Assembly: GCF_001889405.1 (NCBI RefSeq)
Contig: NZ_CP017921.1
Coordinates: forward strand, 386,057 to 450,056
DNA length: 64,000 bases
Direction: 5' to 3'
DNA from: Methanohalophilus halophilus
Lineage (GTDB): Archaea > Halobacteriota > Methanosarcinia > Methanosarcinales > Methanosarcinaceae
The translations under genes and the position numbers were made by a program. Numbering within the stretch: position 1 is the stretch's first letter; every line of letters begins with the position of its first letter. The notes below the pieces were generated by a model that ran no database searches, had not been told where the DNA came from, and saw nothing but the letters and a program-made list of their open reading frames with translations. Of the stretch, positions 48,859 through 59,223 are shown in pieces.

Positions 48859-50135
48859 ACTTTCGGCCTGCGTTTCCAGGGTTTTTCCCTTTCAGTACCT
48901 TTTCTTTTGCCTGCCAGACGAATCCTTTTACCAACCCTTTCACGATCAAGAGTGTATTGCTCGAATCCGGGAATTATTACCCTGACTACAGGTATATTGA
49001 TAGAACTACGGCTCAAATCCACAACAATAGCATTGCGAGCAATCTTTTCCAGATGGTACAGAACGGTATTGATGTTTCCTGCGGGTGTCGCAGAGGAGAT
49101 GTCCTGCATATCTGCCAGGGATATCTTATCCACACCTTCCTCATACCAGTAAACGTTCATCCTTCTCATACGTTCATACCCAATCTTGCGGACCAGGTCT
49201 TCCCGGGTTGTATCCTCACGTGCTCCGTGTATCTGGACAACACGGGACTGTGCAGCCTCAGTAATAGCACGCATAACAGCAATCTCTGGCCTTAGATGAG
49301 AACCCGCCCCCATAACCAGCAGGGCTGGATCTTTCAGCTGTACATCATCCGTAGCAGCGACCACTGTTGTTACAGGAGTGTCATGTAGCAAAACCCATAG
49401 ACGAATATCCACACCACTATCCCTGAAGGCTTTGAGCATCTCGTAGGCCTGCCCGTCTTTTTCAGTTAGCACAAGTTCCATTCCAGGATTGCGGTTGAAC
49501 TCGGCCATACTTAAAGCATCCCTTTCAATTACTTCCAGCAAACCATGCAGTATGGCTTCTTCCATAACATTACCCGAGGCAAGTCCATTGGTATTGCTGC
49601 GGAAAAGATGGGCGGACATACCCGGAGCATCATAGGGATGATAAACAGCATTGGAAGGCACATATACTTCTTTTCCGGAAAGCAGGTCAAAACCTCCTGT
49701 CCATTCGATCAATGAAGAAGAATCAAGAGGTTGCGGCATCAGGAATTCTTCAGGATGGATCAGGTCATGCTGGACGCCAGCTTCTTCCATTGTAGCCATG
49801 AATTCATCAGCAGCTACGTTTTCGCCAATGTCCGCATTCACCCCGTTGCGCTCTGCAAGACAGCGTTCGTAGCATTCCATAATTGTGGAGATGCGGGCCT
49901 GCTGCGGATTCACCCCTTTACCGGAATAAACGGAGATGGCACCATCAGCAGCTGTGGGGCGGATGCCTGAAAACACAGGGATACCCAGCCGATCAAGATC
50001 AGTAATATTGGCAATACGGGTCACACCAATTGTATCCAGGCCGACACTGGCCTTTTCCAGGGTTGCTTCACCATCCAGCACCCTCTGGCTGTCTCCCGCA
50101 TACTTTACAGAAGGATCAATGTTTATGATAGGCAT
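48855..50135 (-). CDS. ycaO: YcaO-domain protein (McrA thioamidation)
   Basis: 426 residues. ATP-binding segments lie in SGKGVNPQQARISTIMECYER near residue 70 and NVMEEAILHGLLEVIERDA near 190. YcaO activates a peptide amide with ATP. With TfuA in methanogens it forms the thioglycine of methyl-coenzyme M reductase. The C-terminus is very basic (about the last 25 residues). Confidence 0.93.
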   Translation of the reverse strand: MPIINIDPSVKYAGDSQRVLDGEATLEKASVGLDTIGVTRIANITDLDRLGIPVFSGIRPTAADGAISVYSGKGVNPQQARISTIMECYERCLAERNGVNADIGENVAADEFMATMEEAGVQHDLIHPEEFLMPQPLDSSSLIEWTGGFDLLSGKEVYVPSNAVYHPYDAPGMSAHLFRSNTNGLASGNVMEEAILHGLLEVIERDALSMAEFNRNPGMELVLTEKDGQAYEMLKAFRDSGVDIRLWVLLHDTPVTTVVAATDDVQLKDPALLVMGAGSHLRPEIAVMRAITEAAQSRVVQIHGAREDTTREDLVRKIGYERMRRMNVYWYEEGVDKISLADMQDISSATPAGNINTVLYHLEKIARNAIVVDLSRSSINIPVVRVIIPGFEQYTLDRERVGKRIRLAGKRKGTEREKPWKRRPKV

Positions 50136-50297
50136 GGAAGGGAAGTCTCCTGCATCGCTAATAATCCTTACGATAACAGGTATTGCAAGGGCCGATAACG
50201 TTGCAATTAAGACAATTTATTGGTAAATGCAAGGATAAATGAGAATTGTACCACCAATGTAATGCATTTCCATAACCCGACAAAAACATCAACAAAC

Positions 50298-50309
50298 AAA
50301 TATATATAG
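50298..50309 (+). promoter_or_regulatory. TATA box upstream of the 50-residue protein
   Basis: AAATATATATAG, about 113 bases before the ATG at 50417. The transcript should start near 50331, giving an unusually long leader of about 86 bases. Confidence 0.5.
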
Positions 50310-50340
50310 AAAGAACACCGATAAAGTTGTTTAATATTCT

Positions 50341-50386
50341 AATATGCTGCTGATGCCTGAGGGGTCATGTATGGCAGCAGAGTATT
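50341..50386 (+). promoter_or_regulatory. Hairpin in the leader of the 50-residue protein
   Basis: CTGCT and GCC on the left pair with GGC and AGCAG on the right, extended by AATA/TATT at the base. The stem is interrupted by small bulges and has a loop of about 15 bases. It lies 16 bases before the AGGAGGT ribosome site. Confidence 0.5.
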
Positions 50387-50416
50387 GAAATTGAAGAAGA
50401 CAGGAGGTTATACTAT

Positions 50417-50569
50417 ATGACAACTATAATGAAAAAACATGATATTCTAAGATGTGAAGACAAGAAGGGAAAATGCTATTCAGTGGTAGGAGGACGTACA
50501 GAAGGCAAACTCAATGAAGATGATGAGGAACTCTACCACTTTATGGTAGGCGGGATGCAGGCCAAATAA
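50417..50569 (+). CDS. Small protein of 50 residues, unrecognised
   Basis: MTTIMKKHDILRCEDKKGKC begins it, then a GG-rich middle (VVGGRTEG), an acidic stretch and the end FMVGGMQAK. It has two Cys, seven residues apart. An optimal AGGAGGT site stands eight bases before the ATG, which strongly suggests real translation. It lies between ycaO-tfuA (divergent) and a cysteine desulfurase (42 bases downstream, same strand). A sulfur-related role is possible but unproved. Confidence 0.8.
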   Translation: MTTIMKKHDILRCEDKKGKCYSVVGGRTEGKLNEDDEELYHFMVGGMQAK

Positions 50570-50610
50570 CCTGCAAAACCTATTTTACTCTTTATCAATA
50601 ACTTGCCTGC

Positions 50611-51789
50611 ATGTATGACGTCGAAAATATACGTGCAGATTTTCCCGTATTAAAGGATAACATATATCTGGACAATGCCGCCACCACTCAGACCCCGGTG
50701 CAGGCGGTAAGGGCCATGGAAGACTATTTCTTCAAGTATGCGGCAAACCACGGAAGGGGAGCCCATCACCTGGCCCGCCAGACCACTGATCGTTTTGAAG
50801 ATGCCAGGGAAACAATAGCGGATTTGCTGAACTGCCCGGCAGAAAATACCATTTTTACCAAGAATGCAACCGAAGGCCTTAATCTGATAGCCCAGGGCAT
50901 AGACTGGCAGGAGGGTGACCACATAATAACAACACTGATGGAACATCACTCAGACCTGCTACCCTGGATGGAACTCAGAGAAAGGGGAGTTGAAATTACC
51001 ATTGTGGAACCGGACAATGAAGGGCATGTGTCCGTGGGTACCCTGGAGCAGTATATCCGCCCTTCCACACGCCTTGTTGCGATTACACATATATCCAATT
51101 CCTTCGGTTCCATACAGGATGTGAATGGCATCTGCAAACTTACCCGGGACCACGGAAGCCTTTGCCTGATAGATGGTTCCCAATCCGCAGGGCACATGCC
51201 GGTAAACCTCAAACAGATGGATTGTGATTTTTTCGTTACCCCAGGACACAAAGGCCTGCTGGGCCCCCAGGGAACCGGCGTTGCATATATCAAAGAACCC
51301 GAATCAATCAAACCTCTCAATGTAGGAGGAGGAGCTGTAAGATCGGTTACTACCACCAGCTACGAACTGGAAGAAACACCTGCCAGGTTTGAAGCCGGCA
51401 CACCCAACATCCCGGGAGGAATCGGGCTGGGCAGGGCTGTGAAATATGTCCAGGAAATAGGAGCCAGCGACATCGAGAAACATGAAAGACAACTTGCAAA
51501 AAATGCCGCATACAAACTTGCGCAAATAGAAGGAGTGGATGTATACGGCCCCCAGGACAGGGGTGCAGTTGTACCTTTCAATGTCCGGGGACTTAATCCC
51601 CACGATGTGGCAATGATACTGGATGAAACCCGGCAGATATGCCTGCGCAGTGGTTACCACTGTGCCATGCCGGGGATTGATTTCATGAAGCTGGAAGGAA
51701 CGGTGCGGGCATCCTTTGCCCTGTATAACACCGAAGAAGAAGTCGATGCCCTGGTGGAAACCGTTGAACAGATCACCACCCTGGCCTGA
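50611..51789 (+). CDS. Cysteine desulfurase (SufS/CsdA-like class V aminotransferase)
   Basis: 392 residues. NIYLDNAATTQTPVQAV near the start, the PLP lysine in TPGHKGLLGPQGTG near residue 214, and the catalytic Cys in RSGYHCAMPG near 352. It takes sulfur from cysteine as a persulfide. Its location near tfuA-ycaO suggests it could be the sulfur source for thioamidation or for iron-sulfur clusters. Selenocysteine lyase activity is an alternative. Confidence 0.9.
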   Translation: MYDVENIRADFPVLKDNIYLDNAATTQTPVQAVRAMEDYFFKYAANHGRGAHHLARQTTDRFEDARETIADLLNCPAENTIFTKNATEGLNLIAQGIDWQEGDHIITTLMEHHSDLLPWMELRERGVEITIVEPDNEGHVSVGTLEQYIRPSTRLVAITHISNSFGSIQDVNGICKLTRDHGSLCLIDGSQSAGHMPVNLKQMDCDFFVTPGHKGLLGPQGTGVAYIKEPESIKPLNVGGGAVRSVTTTSYELEETPARFEAGTPNIPGGIGLGRAVKYVQEIGASDIEKHERQLAKNAAYKLAQIEGVDVYGPQDRGAVVPFNVRGLNPHDVAMILDETRQICLRSGYHCAMPGIDFMKLEGTVRASFALYNTEEEVDALVETVEQITTLA

Positions 51790-51791
51790 TA

Positions 51792-53936
51792 TTATTCCAT
51801 CATCAATCGGGTGAGAGAAGCACGGGCATCCTTAATCTCATCCAGATCTACGTCAATGTGCTCATTGTTTACTGTAATCCTTACACTGCCACCACCGGTA
51901 GTACCAATTACAACATGCGGGATATTGCCAAGCTGTGCAGAGACTGCATCCGGGTCATCTGTTGCAAGCAGAGCCCTGCCGTGGGACTCGGAAAAGAGCA
52001 CATCTTCCATGGACATATTATTTTTAATTTCAGAGAGGTTCACTTTTACACCCACATTTCCGCACATCTCACAAAGAGCAGCTGCAAGCCCGCCCTGTGA
52101 AACATCGTGAGAAGCAGCGACTTTACCAGCCCTGATTGTTGTAATCAGGGACTCAACTATTTCCGCCATATCAGCCGGCACTTGAGGAGCATTCCCTGCA
52201 TTTGGACTACCCCTTACAGTATAGTATTCCGAACCACCCAGTTCTGCTTTTGTGGTTCCCACAAGGATGACAGACTGACCTACCCCTGTAAATTCCGAAG
52301 GTGGGACTGCAGAAACATCCTCCACTTCCCCTACAACTCCTATTGCAGGAGTTGGAAGGATTGCGGTATGGTGCTCCTCACTCTCGTTGTACAGGGAAAC
52401 ATTACCCCCTACCACCGGAATGGAAAGTTCACGTGCTGCATCAGCAAGTCCATTTATGGCATACTTGAATTGCCAGTAGATATCAGACTTTTCAGGATTG
52501 CCGAAGTTCAGGCAATCTACCAGGGCCAGGCCACGTCCGCCTTTTACAGCAAGGTTCATTGCATTTTCAGCAAGAGTTCCCTTTCCTCCTTCGTAAGGAT
52601 CAAGATAGGTATGCCTGGGATTACAACCACAGGAAAGAGCTATGCCCCTGTCACCGACAATTCGCTGGATTGCAGAATCACTTCCTGGTTTGGCTACAGT
52701 CCGTATCTGGACCTCATGGTCATACTGGCGGTATATCCAGTCCTTTGAAGCCACATTGTGGGATGCAAGCACATCAAGAACTGCCTGTTTCAGGTCGCCT
52801 GTTGCATCCGGTACAGGATCTTTTTTGATTGTAAAAGGTGTGGAAGGGCGCTCAAAGGTGGGTGCACCTTCTGTTAAAAGATGGATGGGAATATCCGTCT
52901 CAGTATTGCCTTCAAACTCAACTGTAAAGTAAGGTCTCTCGGTCAATTCGCCAATGACAGCACCGTTGAGATCATATTTTTCGGCAATTTGGAGCATATA
53001 GTCCACATTTTCAGGTTCCACTTCGAAAAGAATACGCTCCTGAGATTCTGCTATCATAATCTCAAAGGCATTCATTCCGGCCTCCCTCTGGGGCACACTG
53101 TCTGCAAGTATATGAATACCCAGACCACCCTTGGAAGCCATTTCTGAAGAAGCACCTGCAAGTCCGGCAGCCCCTAAGTCACGGCAGGATTTTACGACAC
53201 CTGCTGCAACTGTTTCAAGAGAGAGTTCAATAAGAAGTTTTTCAGTAAAAGGATCACCTATCTGGATGCTGGGCCGGTCCTCTGCCTCGGCGCTTTCAGA
53301 CAGGTCCCTGGAAGCAAAAGAGGCACCACCCAGGCCATCACGTCCGGTAGTGGAGCCAATAAGTACGATCTTATTACCTGCCTTTTGGGCAGTGGCAGTT
53401 ACAAGCTGATCTTCCCTAGCAAGCCCCACACATACAACATTCACCAGAGGATTGCCGCTGTAGCGTTCGTCAAAAAATGCTTCCCCCCTAACAACCGGCA
53501 CACCTATACAGTTACCATACCCACCGATGCCTTCGATGATATGCTCAAACAGATACAGATTCTTGGGAGTGTTCAGGGGGCCGAAATAGAGCGGATCCAT
53601 AAGGGCAATTGGACGGGCACCCATTGAGATGATATCACGGACAATGCCCCCCACACCTGTAGCCGAGCCATTGTAGGGATCGACATAGGATGGATGATTA
53701 TGGCTTTCCATACCCAGGGCAAGTACCCAGCCATCACCAAACCGCACAATTGCAGCATCATCACCAGGACCTATGATTACACGGTCACCGGTAGTTGTAA
53801 AACTCTTAAGCAATGGGGCGCTGGAGCGATAGGAGCAATGTTCACTCCAGAGATTGAGAAAACAACCCTGCTCCACATTATTCGGCTGCCGTCCCATTTT
53901 TTCTACAATGATCTTCAGGTCATCTTCAGGTAGCAT
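51792..53936 (-). CDS. purL: Phosphoribosylformylglycinamidine synthase subunit PurL
   Basis: 714 residues, the size of the small-type PurL. It starts [20 protein letters not shown], with [30 protein letters not shown]-like and [21 protein letters not shown] segments, and a second AIRS-like half with [12 protein letters not shown]. It makes FGAM in purine synthesis together with PurS and PurQ, which are not in this window. Confidence 0.96.
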   Translation of the reverse strand: MLPEDDLKIIVEKMGRQPNNVEQGCFLNLWSEHCSYRSSAPLLKSFTTTGDRVIIGPGDDAAIVRFGDGWVLALGMESHNHPSYVDPYNGSATGVGGIVRDIISMGARPIALMDPLYFGPLNTPKNLYLFEHIIEGIGGYGNCIGVPVVRGEAFFDERYSGNPLVNVVCVGLAREDQLVTATAQKAGNKIVLIGSTTGRDGLGGASFASRDLSESAEAEDRPSIQIGDPFTEKLLIELSLETVAAGVVKSCRDLGAAGLAGASSEMASKGGLGIHILADSVPQREAGMNAFEIMIAESQERILFEVEPENVDYMLQIAEKYDLNGAVIGELTERPYFTVEFEGNTETDIPIHLLTEGAPTFERPSTPFTIKKDPVPDATGDLKQAVLDVLASHNVASKDWIYRQYDHEVQIRTVAKPGSDSAIQRIVGDRGIALSCGCNPRHTYLDPYEGGKGTLAENAMNLAVKGGRGLALVDCLNFGNPEKSDIYWQFKYAINGLADAARELSIPVVGGNVSLYNESEEHHTAILPTPAIGVVGEVEDVSAVPPSEFTGVGQSVILVGTTKAELGGSEYYTVRGSPNAGNAPQVPADMAEIVESLITTIRAGKVAASHDVSQGGLAAALCEMCGNVGVKVNLSEIKNNMSMEDVLFSESHGRALLATDDPDAVSAQLGNIPHVVIGTTGGGSVRITVNNEHIDVDLDEIKDARASLTRLMME

Positions 53937-53997
53937 GTGAGAACCTCATTAAATTGGAATGATGTACCCATAAATAGGGCATGTAAATAAACATTTC

Positions 53998-54357
53998 TTA
54001 TGAAGGGATGTTTTCCAGGGACATCTGCTGCCCTACCTCAAGTCCATACTTCTCCACGGAACCTGCAGCCATTTCAACCATATATAGGGTTGCATTTTTT
54101 GCGCGGGCAAGTCCCAGCCATGGGCGTAGGGATTCAATTTGTGTTATACGATAATTCGAATCGAGGAAAAAAACATCCAGGGAGAAGGGAACAAAAAACA
54201 TATGTATGGAAAATTTGCAGGGTTTGTTTATAGAAAAAAACATAGCATAATCCTGCGGGATATTCATCCTGAACATCAGACCCATTGTTCTTTTCAGTAA
54301 CGTATCGGCCAATTCAACGTCTCTTGCAATCATTTTACCATTAACTTTTAATAGCAT
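53998..54357 (-). CDS. DUF192 family protein
   Basis: 119 residues. [15 protein letters not shown] and [26 protein letters not shown] match DUF192. No signal peptide is seen, so it is probably cytosolic. The function is unknown. Confidence 0.85.
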   Translation of the reverse strand: MLLKVNGKMIARDVELADTLLKRTMGLMFRMNIPQDYAMFFSINKPCKFSIHMFFVPFSLDVFFLDSNYRITQIESLRPWLGLARAKNATLYMVEMAAGSVEKYGLEVGQQMSLENIPS

Positions 54358-54434
54358 CGCATTTAACTTCTATTTGTCTGTATATAAATTATACAGACAA
54401 CATAATACTAAATTTTCGGAGGAAAAACCAGAAG

Positions 54435-54743
54435 ATGAGTTCAGAAATGTGCTCTGTTTGCGGATTGCCAAAAGAATTGTGTATCTGCGAAGAAGTGGCC
54501 AAGGAGCAACAGAGAATAACCGTAAAGGTAAACAGGCGAAGGTATGGAAAAGAAGTTACAGTGGTAGAAGGTTTTGATGCCAATGAAATTGATCTCCATG
54601 AACTTTCAACATACCTCAAATCAAAATTCGCCTGCGGTGGTACAGTACGTGGCAATGCCGTAGAGTTGCAGGGCAATCATCTTGGAAGGATGAAAGACGT
54701 TCTGGTCCAGAAAGGGTTTTCTCCCGATCAGATCAAGAATTAA
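54435..54743 (+). CDS. Translation initiation factor aIF1 (SUI1)
   Basis: 102 residues. A short N-terminal metal motif ([13 protein letters not shown]) is followed by the SUI1 fold: [40 protein letters not shown]. It guides start codon choice, which is of interest given the unusual start codons in this window. GGAGG lies 12 bases before the ATG. Confidence 0.95.
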   Translation: MSSEMCSVCGLPKELCICEEVAKEQQRITVKVNRRRYGKEVTVVEGFDANEIDLHELSTYLKSKFACGGTVRGNAVELQGNHLGRMKDVLVQKGFSPDQIKN

Positions 54744-54919
54744 ACTTTTTTCAATGACTAATTATATGACAGAAATCCGAAAAACATCTGTCCCGGCAAA
54801 AGGAAGAAGCACAAAATCTTTTTTGAGCCGGCCTTTTCAGTTACATATAGCACCTTATCCTGCAGTAAAGAGAGGGTTTAGTGTCATCTGAATAAAACTA
54901 ACATTGAGGATACCATTAA

Positions 54920-55279
54920 ATGAAACCTACCTGTGAAATAATGGTGCAAAGGGTATTGCCAGCCATCAGAGCCGTGCTTGCACGTGAGCTTATGAATGAA
55001 CATAAGTGCACACAGCAACAGGTGGCCAACCTATTGGGTCTGTCAAGAGCCGCCGTATCCCAGTACGTAAGTGAGAAAAGAGGTGCAGAAGTAGGATTTT
55101 CTGAAAATACAAATGAAGAAATCCGAAATTTTGCCTTCTGCCTTGCAACGGATGGCCTAACCCCCAAGCAAAAAGTAAAACGTATGTGTGAAGTATGCAA
55201 ACATGTCCAGAAGTCCGGCTGGCTTTACAAGAATGCACCAGAAGTAGGATATTGTATCCTGTGCGGTGAAGATGATTGA
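54920..55279 (+). CDS. XRE-like helix-turn-helix protein with cysteine tail
   Basis: 119 residues. The HTH is at about 20-55 (CTQQQVANLLGLSRAAVSQYVSE), and the C-terminus has CEVCKHV and YCILCGEDD, likely a zinc site. It overlaps the Nre gene by four bases, so the two should be made together. It could regulate that gene. Confidence 0.85.
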   Translation: MKPTCEIMVQRVLPAIRAVLARELMNEHKCTQQQVANLLGLSRAAVSQYVSEKRGAEVGFSENTNEEIRNFAFCLATDGLTPKQKVKRMCEVCKHVQKSGWLYKNAPEVGYCILCGEDD

Positions 55280-56493
55280 AAAATCGGTGTATTGAATGTA
55301 AAGGGAAAGGACTTTGTGGGAGAGCGCGGTGTCCCATACTTGAAAAGTTCAGGGCCACCGCTAAATATTCCCCTCAAAAGCAAGGGGAAAAAACTATTTT
55401 TGGAGCATCTCCTCCTGCTGTATTTGTTGGTAGGTATGGATATCCCGAGGTAAGTGCCGGACCCATGGTACCTCCTTTACTGGAAAGTGAGGACGCTGCA
55501 CAACTGGAGGACCCTCATGCATTACTTGGCATGGGAATAGACGATATCATACAAAAAAGATGCCAGCTGGTACGGGCTAACACCACTGTTAAAGTAGAAC
55601 AATTTGAAAAAAGCCGCCTGATAGAAAAAGCCCAGGAAATGGCACTCTCCCGCAAACCTGTGGATACAGAAGTGTTGCTCAGCAAACCCTTAAAGCCTGC
55701 CCAAAAATTCGATGGTGTGCTCACACCGATGGGGCCGGCCGGGAAAATGGAACGTTTTCATATCGCAGAAAACCCGAAGGTTCCTGATAAAGTTGACTAC
55801 CTGACCTATGACACCGATGTAAAGGCGACTGATGCTGCCCTGGAGCTTTATGGCCATGATATTGGATGTGAGCATATAACCCGGCTTCTTTCCATTGGTT
55901 TGCTTGGCCAGGAAAGGAAACTTGTCCCCACACGCTGGGCAATTACCGCCACAGATGATATGGTAGGCAAAGAACTGGCAAAGGGTTTACTGGATTACCC
56001 CGAAATAAAGGATATACAACTATACAGCGGAGGTAATCTTGGAAACCACTTTGAAATACTGTTGATACCCCGGAGTTATTCTTTTGAGTTGCTGGAGTTG
56101 TGGATGGCACGTACAGTGTGGTCTGCAGACAAACCCTGGATTGGACAGGACATGGAAGGAACTTCAGGAAAGAAAGGATATTCACCCCTGGCAGGAGGCT
56201 ATTATGCAGCCCGTCTGCCGGTTCTGGAAAAACTTGAGAGCATAAGAAAGCAGGCTGCAGTATTTGTAATCAGGGAAATTACTCCTGATTACTGGGCACC
56301 CCTGGGAGTGTGGGTTGTCAGAGAAGCAGCACGCAATGCCCTTACAACAGAGCCATATTCTTTTGAAACCCTGGAAGAAGCACTGATGGATATGAAGACC
56401 CGCATCAATACGCCCTTCTACCAGTGGAGAGAAAAATCAGAGCTTCTGTCCTTTATAAAGGAGCAAACAACGCTATCAAGGTTTTTATCATAA
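55276..56493 (+). CDS. Nre-family DNA repair protein with PIP box
   Basis: 405 residues. An N-terminal zinc motif (CIECKGKGLCGRARCP), the core of the archaeal Nre family (DUF650/DUF651; ASPPAVFVGRYGYPEV, DDMVGKELAKGLLDYPEI) and a C-terminal QTTLSRFLS, which fits the PCNA-interacting pattern QxxLxxFL. Haloarchaeal relatives act in the response to DNA damage. The start is TTG with GGTGA upstream, overlapping the previous stop. Confidence 0.9.
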   Translation: MKNRCIECKGKGLCGRARCPILEKFRATAKYSPQKQGEKTIFGASPPAVFVGRYGYPEVSAGPMVPPLLESEDAAQLEDPHALLGMGIDDIIQKRCQLVRANTTVKVEQFEKSRLIEKAQEMALSRKPVDTEVLLSKPLKPAQKFDGVLTPMGPAGKMERFHIAENPKVPDKVDYLTYDTDVKATDAALELYGHDIGCEHITRLLSIGLLGQERKLVPTRWAITATDDMVGKELAKGLLDYPEIKDIQLYSGGNLGNHFEILLIPRSYSFELLELWMARTVWSADKPWIGQDMEGTSGKKGYSPLAGGYYAARLPVLEKLESIRKQAAVFVIREITPDYWAPLGVWVVREAARNALTTEPYSFETLEEALMDMKTRINTPFYQWREKSELLSFIKEQTTLSRFLS

Positions 56494-56650
56494 GCATTCA
56501 AAGCAGCTCTGCAGCAGTAAAATTGGTGTTAGAAAAAGAAAGAGGATGCAGTGGTGCCTGACACCTGACTGAATTGATGAAGACAACCGCGTACACCAGA
56601 CAGGACTGAAAAAATGCAGCCAACAGCCCGCCAACAATGACATTTACAGT

Positions 56651-57379
56651 TTAATTTTCAAATATTTCGGGGACAAGACGACGTGCCATTTTTTCATAGG
56701 TTCCGGATACATCACCCTTGTTAAACCTGAATACATCCTTATCCAGGGATTCACGGGTGCCTGCGTCCCAAAAACGACAGGTGTCACAGGATATTTCATC
56801 GGCAAGTACAATTTCACCGTTTGCCCAACCGAACTCAAGTTTGAAATCAACGAGTAAAAGGCCCTGTTTTTCCATGTAACTTTTGAGGATGGAATTGATA
56901 TTCAAAGCAAGTTCACGGATTTTTGCAATATCCTCACTTGTGGCTATCCCAAGGGCAAGAGCTATGTCCTCGTTCAGCATGGGATCCCCATATTCATCGC
57001 TCTTATAATCCATTACAAGCACGGGTTCTTTGAATTCGTCCCCTTCAGTGAAAGGATATTTCCGGGTGATAGAACCTGCAGCTATGTTGCGTGGAATCAC
57101 CTCAATAGGAATAATTTCCACTTTTTCCACAAGCATCCGTTCGTCGTCAAACATCCCAAGATAATGGGTATTTATACCCACGTCCTCAAGCATCTCGAAC
57201 AACTTGCGAGATATCTGGGCATTATAATATCCCTTTTTCTCAGCCTCACTTTTCTTCTTGCCATCAAAAGCGGTAAGGCTGTCCCTGAAATGGGATACAA
57301 GTACTTTCGGATCATTCGTTGTATAGATGGTCTTGGCTTTTCCTGAGTATAATTCTTCCTTGATCTGGATATCAGACAT
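56651..57379 (-). CDS. purC: SAICAR synthetase PurC
   Basis: 242 residues. [43 protein letters not shown] and [24 protein letters not shown] are the PurC signature. It couples aspartate to CAIR in purine synthesis. AAGGAGATTGC precedes tandem ATG codons at 57382 and 57379; either may start the protein. Confidence 0.95.
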   Translation of the reverse strand: MSDIQIKEELYSGKAKTIYTTNDPKVLVSHFRDSLTAFDGKKKSEAEKKGYYNAQISRKLFEMLEDVGINTHYLGMFDDERMLVEKVEIIPIEVIPRNIAAGSITRKYPFTEGDEFKEPVLVMDYKSDEYGDPMLNEDIALALGIATSEDIAKIRELALNINSILKSYMEKQGLLLVDFKLEFGWANGEIVLADEISCDTCRFWDAGTRESLDKDVFRFNKGDVSGTYEKMARRLVPEIFEN

Positions 57380-57518
57380 CATGCAATCTCCTTCCATAGT
57401 AGATACACAAAATCCAATATAAATCTATCACACCGTTTACACATAGTATAATATATAGCAATTTAAAGTAACACAAAATATTATTAATACGCAAGACAAT
57501 TGAAATAAAGGTGATAAC

Positions 57519-57941
57519 ATGGAACAAGAACTTATGCGAATCGGAGTTTCCCTGCCCAATAACCTGCTGGAAAAGTTTGATTCCATTATAGAACAGCGTG
57601 GTTACTCATCCCGGTCTGAAGGAATAAGGGATGCTATTCGAAGTTATATAAATTATCATGAATGGATGGGTGATATCAGTGGCAGGAGAGTTGGTACTAT
57701 AACCCTGATCTATGATCATACAAAAAGGGGTTTGTCCAATGCCATTGCAGATGCACAACATGATTACACAGACCTTATTAAAACTTCAATCCACATACAT
57801 CTTGATCCTGAGAACTGTATGGAAATCATAATCTTTGACGGGGACGGGGAGAAAATAAAGAAACTTGATGAAAATCTTATTTCCCTCAAAGGTGTCAAGT
57901 ATGTCAAACTCAATACGACACCACCTGCGGAAAAATTGTGA
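57519..57941 (+). CDS. nikR: Nickel-responsive regulator NikR
   Basis: 140 residues. An N-terminal ribbon-helix-helix ([20 protein letters not shown]) and a C-terminal ACT-like domain with the nickel ligands in [18 protein letters not shown]. It represses nickel uptake genes when nickel is bound. Methanogens need nickel for F430. A nickel transporter is not in the window. Confidence 0.93.
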   Translation: MEQELMRIGVSLPNNLLEKFDSIIEQRGYSSRSEGIRDAIRSYINYHEWMGDISGRRVGTITLIYDHTKRGLSNAIADAQHDYTDLIKTSIHIHLDPENCMEIIIFDGDGEKIKKLDENLISLKGVKYVKLNTTPPAEKL

Positions 57942-57992
57942 AGAATAACATTAATTGAGCACATTAACAGTAAAAAAGAATGATCCATAAAT

Positions 57993-59129
57993 ATGTCACT
58001 CAAGATACTCATATTCGTTTGCGGAGAAGGGCTTGGCCATACAGGCAGGTGCCTTGCAGCCGGCAGGGAATTATCCAGTGCAGGACATGAAGTTACCTAT
58101 GGTGCTTATGGTTATTCCGCAAAATTTCTGGCCGAACATGGAATGAATGTAAAAGAGATCCCTCCCGAAATTCGACTTGTGGGAGAGAAAGGGTCTCTTA
58201 ACCTGGGAAAATCCATAAAGGAAAGTATTAAGTTGGGACAGGTACCCGGCCTTTTTAATGTTCAAAGTCTTGTTGATGAAGAAAAACCGGCTGTAATTCT
58301 TTCAGACAGTTATTACCTTGGAACTATAGCAGCCCTGAGAAGGAAGATACCGGTTGCATTGATGGTTAACCAATCCAATATGGAAATATTCTTTCAGGAG
58401 AATTATTTGTTTCAGGGCCTGGGGATAATTGCGAAAGAATTCTATAACGGAATTTTCAAACGCGTGGATAGGACAATCATACCCGATTACCCACAACCCA
58501 ATACTATCTGTGCCCTAAATCTCAACTTTGAGGATGAATCGACTTCAAAAGTGGAATACACGGGCCCTCTACCCGCCAGAAGTTATGAAGATGTGATAGC
58601 ACAAGATTTGCCCAGACCTCATGTACTTTCCCTTATAGGTGGTTTTGGCTACAGGGCACCTATTTTTCGCAGAATAATCGAAGCTGCCAGTATGGACAGC
58701 ACTATCAACTATACGCTGCTCTCCGGCCCCGGTCTTGACAGAGAAGAACTACCCCCACTCCCTGATAATGCAGAACTTCTACCGTTTATTCCCGACCAGT
58801 TCCCCTACCTTAAAAGCTGCGACCTGGCAATTGCTCCAGGAGGCCATACAACCATGATGGAGGCTCTTGCCTATGGCGTACCAATGTTGTCGTTCCCTGA
58901 CAGGGGACACAGCGAACAGCAAAATAATGCAGCGGGACTTGAAGCTAAAGGATGCGGAAAGCAGATGGATTACAAAGCATCGGCTTCTGAAATACTCGAA
59001 GCTGTCAGAGAAGCTGTAAACGGTAAATACAGGGATAAAACCGAACAAATGAAAAAAAGTTCTAGTGAAATAAACGGACCTGAAAAGCTAAGAAAAATAC
59101 TAGAAGAAATGGCATACCAAAGATTATAA
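57993..59129 (+). CDS. MurG-like (GT28-type) glycosyltransferase
   Basis: 378 residues. The N-terminal FVCGEGLGHTGRCLAAGRELS and the C-terminal nucleotide-sugar motif APGGHTTMMEALAYGVPMLSFP match the GT28/MurG-like group. The sugar and acceptor are unknown. A putative lipid flippase-like gene follows on the same strand. Confidence 0.85.
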   Translation: MSLKILIFVCGEGLGHTGRCLAAGRELSSAGHEVTYGAYGYSAKFLAEHGMNVKEIPPEIRLVGEKGSLNLGKSIKESIKLGQVPGLFNVQSLVDEEKPAVILSDSYYLGTIAALRRKIPVALMVNQSNMEIFFQENYLFQGLGIIAKEFYNGIFKRVDRTIIPDYPQPNTICALNLNFEDESTSKVEYTGPLPARSYEDVIAQDLPRPHVLSLIGGFGYRAPIFRRIIEAASMDSTINYTLLSGPGLDREELPPLPDNAELLPFIPDQFPYLKSCDLAIAPGGHTTMMEALAYGVPMLSFPDRGHSEQQNNAAGLEAKGCGKQMDYKASASEILEAVREAVNGKYRDKTEQMKKSSSEINGPEKLRKILEEMAYQRL

Positions 59130-59223
59130 ATGTCTGATCTACATCTAGAGAATAGCCTCTGCATGCTGATTCCACAAAATCGTTACCAGCATGGCATCCA
59201 GCAAAAAATATAAGGTGCACAGG

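Noticed and set aside
48211-50569. A classic RiPP gene cluster (YcaO, TfuA and precursor peptide).
   Set aside because: In methanogens this pair is known to modify McrA, no protease or exporter is present, and the small protein is on the other strand under its own promoter. I kept it only as a weak option.
56494-56650. A possible small RNA or gene between the Nre gene and purC.
   Set aside because: The 157-base gap has no clear fold, promoter or conserved frame that I can support.
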